Shown here: piece after piece, positions 61,254-64,000 of the stretch
Layout: each line of letters starts with the position of its first letter
How positions within the stretch are numbered: position 1 is the first letter of the stretch
DNA from: Micromussa lordhowensis
Taxonomy: Eukaryota; Cnidaria; Anthozoa; Scleractinia; Lobophylliidae
Direction of reading: 5' to 3'
Assembly: GCA_964020085.1 (NCBI GenBank)
Contig: OZ026601.1
Location: forward strand, 31,165,318-31,229,317
DNA: 64,000 nucleotides
Notes under the pieces: model-generated
Told to the model about the DNA's origin: nothing
The model's database searches: none
What the model saw: only the letters and a program-made list of their open reading frames with translations
Translations under genes and position numbers: made by a program

Positions 61254-63065
61254 ATGGCCGACTCGGATAAACCAGAGGACGAATTTGTACAGTTTGTATG
61301 TTTCAAAACGGAAGGAAAATTTCCTGTGGAGTTGTTTCAAAACACGTGGGTACCAGTTTCCGAAAAACTCTTTTCGCGCGGTATCGAGACAGTGATCTTG
61401 TCCGAAAAACTGGTGCTCAGCAGCGATATGAGTCCTTACAAATTTATCTCAAAGAATTTCTGGGCATCGATTGAGGCAATCAAAGGCACATTTCCCAGAG
61501 GTGTCCCGCCTCCTAACAGCAGAGGAAACATATCAGTCTCTCAGGTGAAAAATGTTAGTTCTACTCTGGGAAAAGCCAGAAAACAAATTGAGTACCAGTC
61601 ATCTATAGAAATTACCTTTAATACTGGGGGAACAGGATTTTCTCAACATTTATTGTACAGGAGCAAGATAGAGTAATGGGGGGGGGGGGGGGTGGAGGTT
61701 TAGTTTTTCCCTTTTGTATTTACCATTTTGACAGAACAGGTACCCCCTTTGCATGCCTTTCATTGAAAAAGGTACCCCTTTCACATACTGCTTCCAAACA
61801 CTGCATCCACTTTTTAAACCTACAATGTTATTTAATGCTTGGAATGAAGTTAATGAACAATATTACAGAAGAACATGGATATTTTCAAGTAATGCTTAAT
61901 CAATTAAATGATACAGCCATAAGGTGTGTCTGTTCAAATGTAATTAAAGGCCCTTTTAAATACCTAAATGACAGATTTCCTAACCCTTTCATATACCTCA
62001 ACTTGGGAAATCCCTACCTTTTTTATACATGAGGCCTCAAAAGTTACCCCTGGTGGGCAGAGCCTCCCCCACCCCCCCCCCCCCCCCACTGGGACTAGGT
62101 GATTGTCCAATCTCTAGCTCTAAAAGCAGACAAGGCTCTTAGTAGTTGTTTCTCCCAACTGGTTTGTTCAAAAGGTCCTGTTTATTTATTTAGAACTACA
62201 ACTGAGGGTTTCATGGTATTTACTACAGCCTACTGGGTATGGTACCAATCCATCTCATTCTCCCAGATTGGAGAAGAAATCTCAGTTTTGTCATACTCTG
62301 GAATAGAAATATTTCAGCATTTTGGTATATTTTCAGGAATTATATATCTATATATGTATACTAGACTTGATTACCAGTGCTCACGAAATGGGAGCCATGA
62401 CACTCTTTCCCAGAATGTCTGAAGTTGACAGTAAATTAAGCAAGCTGATGTTCAAGTAATGGCCCTTTTATCAGTGAGAGTAGAGTGGCTTTGCTCCAGA
62501 TGACAAACAGCTAACACTCAAACAATCATTTTCACGAGTTCTCTACGGCAGTTAACTTACCTTATCACCTTCAACGTTTATCACCTTCAACTTAATAAGT
62601 AGCTCAGAGTTCCACTTGTCTGCTGGTGCAGCCCACCAGTTTCTTTCAAAACTAATTCCTTTGTACACCAATACACTTTTTGTTTTACAGGGTGGAATAT
62701 TCAAGCTAGTACATGAAGCTAAGGGCAATGGTACTACTGCTAAACACAACACAATCTACAAGGCTGGTTTTAAGGCCTTTACTATGATTCCTCTCCATGA
62801 GGAGAAAGCTCTACCAAACGACACTGTTATGGCCTATGCTGATTACATCCTGAGTTTGACAGGCTTTGAGGCTTTACATGTCTATAGATTACACAACAGT
62901 TCTGGTCCGGCAAAAGAGAGTCTCTATGAATGGATTATTGAGGCATCTTTCAATTCCATTGATGCTAGTGAGGAATCAGTTTTTAGGGACTTGATGAATT
63001 GCCCCATTGTAAATAAAGAGTGGGAGATTAGTATTTTCAAGGACTACATGCACATGGATAGTTAA
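61254..63065 (+). CDS. Uncharacterised protein, two exons, 221 aa
   Basis: I do not recognise the family. Exon 1 (61254-61544, 97 codons) ends at CAG|gtgaaa. Exon 2 (62691-63065) begins after a pyrimidine-rich acceptor ending ttttacag. Both junctions are phase 0, and the product begins MADSDKPEDEFVQF and ends in FKDYMHMDS. ATG at 61254 is chosen because of its context (aaaATGGCC) and because it mirrors the THUMPD1 start 367 bp away on the other strand. The protein is mildly acidic, with no signal peptide or clear membrane segment, so it is probably cytosolic or nuclear (inference). Both exons show codon-like composition and long open frames. The intron (61545-62690) contains a G-run/C-run-bounded insertion. 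Reading past the donor continues in frame for a further 43 codons before a stop, so an intron-retained short form is possible. A poly(A) signal AATAAA lies at 63319-63324. Confidence 0.75.
61678..62090. repeat. Insertion bounded by a G run and a C run, in the 221-aa gene intron
   Basis: Left end is a G14 run followed by TGGAGG. Right end is CCTCCCC, ACC and a C run of more than 15. The two ends are inverted and roughly 400 bp apart. Inside, GGTACCCCTTT-like motifs recur. The 118-codon open frame here starts in the G run (polyglycine) and is not credible as a gene. Confidence 0.55.
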
Positions 63066-64000
63066 GCACCCTACTGACATCTTGTTGAGCATTGCATAAT
63101 ACATATGTCTTTGTAAACTGCAGTTAATTTTTATTCTTGTTTCTGTCGGTAGCAAACACAAAATATACTACTAAAAAACTGAAATGAAAAAAGATTAAAA
63201 CAAAATTTAAAAAAGTACTTCATGTATTTACCTTTCTACTGTGCGTGTCCTTTAGACACTATTCCCTCTTCCTATAACACACTGTTTTTATCTCAATAGA
63301 AAGAACTAAAAGTTCCAAAATAAACTAAGAAATCTGGAAACAGGTGATTCAAAAACTGAATGTCTGTTACTGCTTTATTCCACAGAAACACAAGGTCTTA
63401 AATAATAAATTGTATGTGATCTACATATTCCTAAGGCCAGCTGTGAGTATGAATAGGGTTCAATACATTCTCAGCAAAACCACCTTTCACTTGGAGCATC
63501 GAAGTGCCCCACTCAGACTACGACTGTACCATCACAAGTGACACATTTCTGAATTCAAGTGACAAGTGATGCTACAAGTGGTTTTGAACAACCCTTGTCA
63601 GTCAAATCACTGAGCCATACACATGAGGGCTAAATATATGTCCAATGAACCACCAATATCAACAATTTTTCATATAAACGACAACAAAAAAACTTCACAG
63701 ATCAATTTATCATGCTGAATTGAGTATATATGCGAAGTTTCACAAGAATCTGCTGTTGCAAACTCATGATCCTATAGGACCCCAAACTTGCCAATGTTTA
63801 CAAAAAAATGCCACCACTCCCCTGGCATGCATTTCCTTGTAAAAATTGGCAAATTTGAGGTCATATTTTTGCATTAGGTTGCAACAAATTCTTCCAAAAT
63901 TTCAAATATTTACTAACTTTGGTATGATTAATCGGGCATTGAAGCTTATGTTTTGTTTGAATGAAAAGTTGAAGGGTTTCTATTGATCGGTTTTTAGCTA
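63066..64000. other. 3' UTR of the 221-aa gene and downstream DNA
   Basis: AT-rich. Poly(A) signal AATAAA at 63319-63324. No further gene seen to the window's end. Confidence 0.4.

Noticed and set aside
61676..62032. 118-codon frame starting with polyglycine
   Set aside because: The start is in a G run inside an intronic repeat; composition is that of translated repeat.

Overview
The window is eukaryotic nuclear DNA. It is AT-rich, most of it is non-coding, and its genes are split by spliceosomal (GT-AG) introns. The predicted proteins are animal-like, and the repeats (a tRNA-headed SINE, CR1/L2-type LINE 3' ends with microsatellite tails, many foldback MITEs) resemble those of anthozoan cnidarians. 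A stony coral or a close relative is my best guess. That taxonomic call is inference, because no species-diagnostic marker is present.

Three genes are well supported. (1) A six-exon CDK4/6-type cyclin-dependent kinase (plus strand, 35659-43890, 321 aa) can be assembled with consistent splice phases and all catalytic motifs. (2) THUMPD1/Tan1, the tRNA acetylation adaptor (minus strand, 60886 down to 51611, six exons, 357 aa), is complete. (3) A two-exon gene of unknown function (plus strand, 61254-63065, 221 aa) starts 367 bp from THUMPD1 and is divergently transcribed, so the two probably share a promoter. CDK4/6 and THUMPD1 converge, and a broken CR1/L2-like LINE lies between them.

The left half (1-34.9 kb) has no gene I can name. 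It holds a promoter-like cluster of CRE sites (8.5-9.7 kb) with a TATA box that could drive a tiny two-exon gene (43 aa), a candidate leader exon on the minus strand (7.3-8.2 kb), a two-exon coding candidate at 27.1-28.1 kb, and a weak chain of possible minus-strand exons (18.0-24.6 kb). The rest is AT-rich sequence with scattered MITEs.

The most striking structure is in THUMPD1 intron 2. A 3,129-bp DNA transposon (55146-58274) has 25-bp terminal inverted repeats, a TA target duplication, subterminal GAGACG-rich arrays and two tandem-repeat blocks. Nested in it is a near-perfect 1,370-bp foldback (661-bp arms) flanked by a 7-bp direct repeat. The same intron carries a 228-bp Mutator-like MITE with a 10-bp target duplication. 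A SINE family has four copies in the window, one of them in a CDK4/6 intron.
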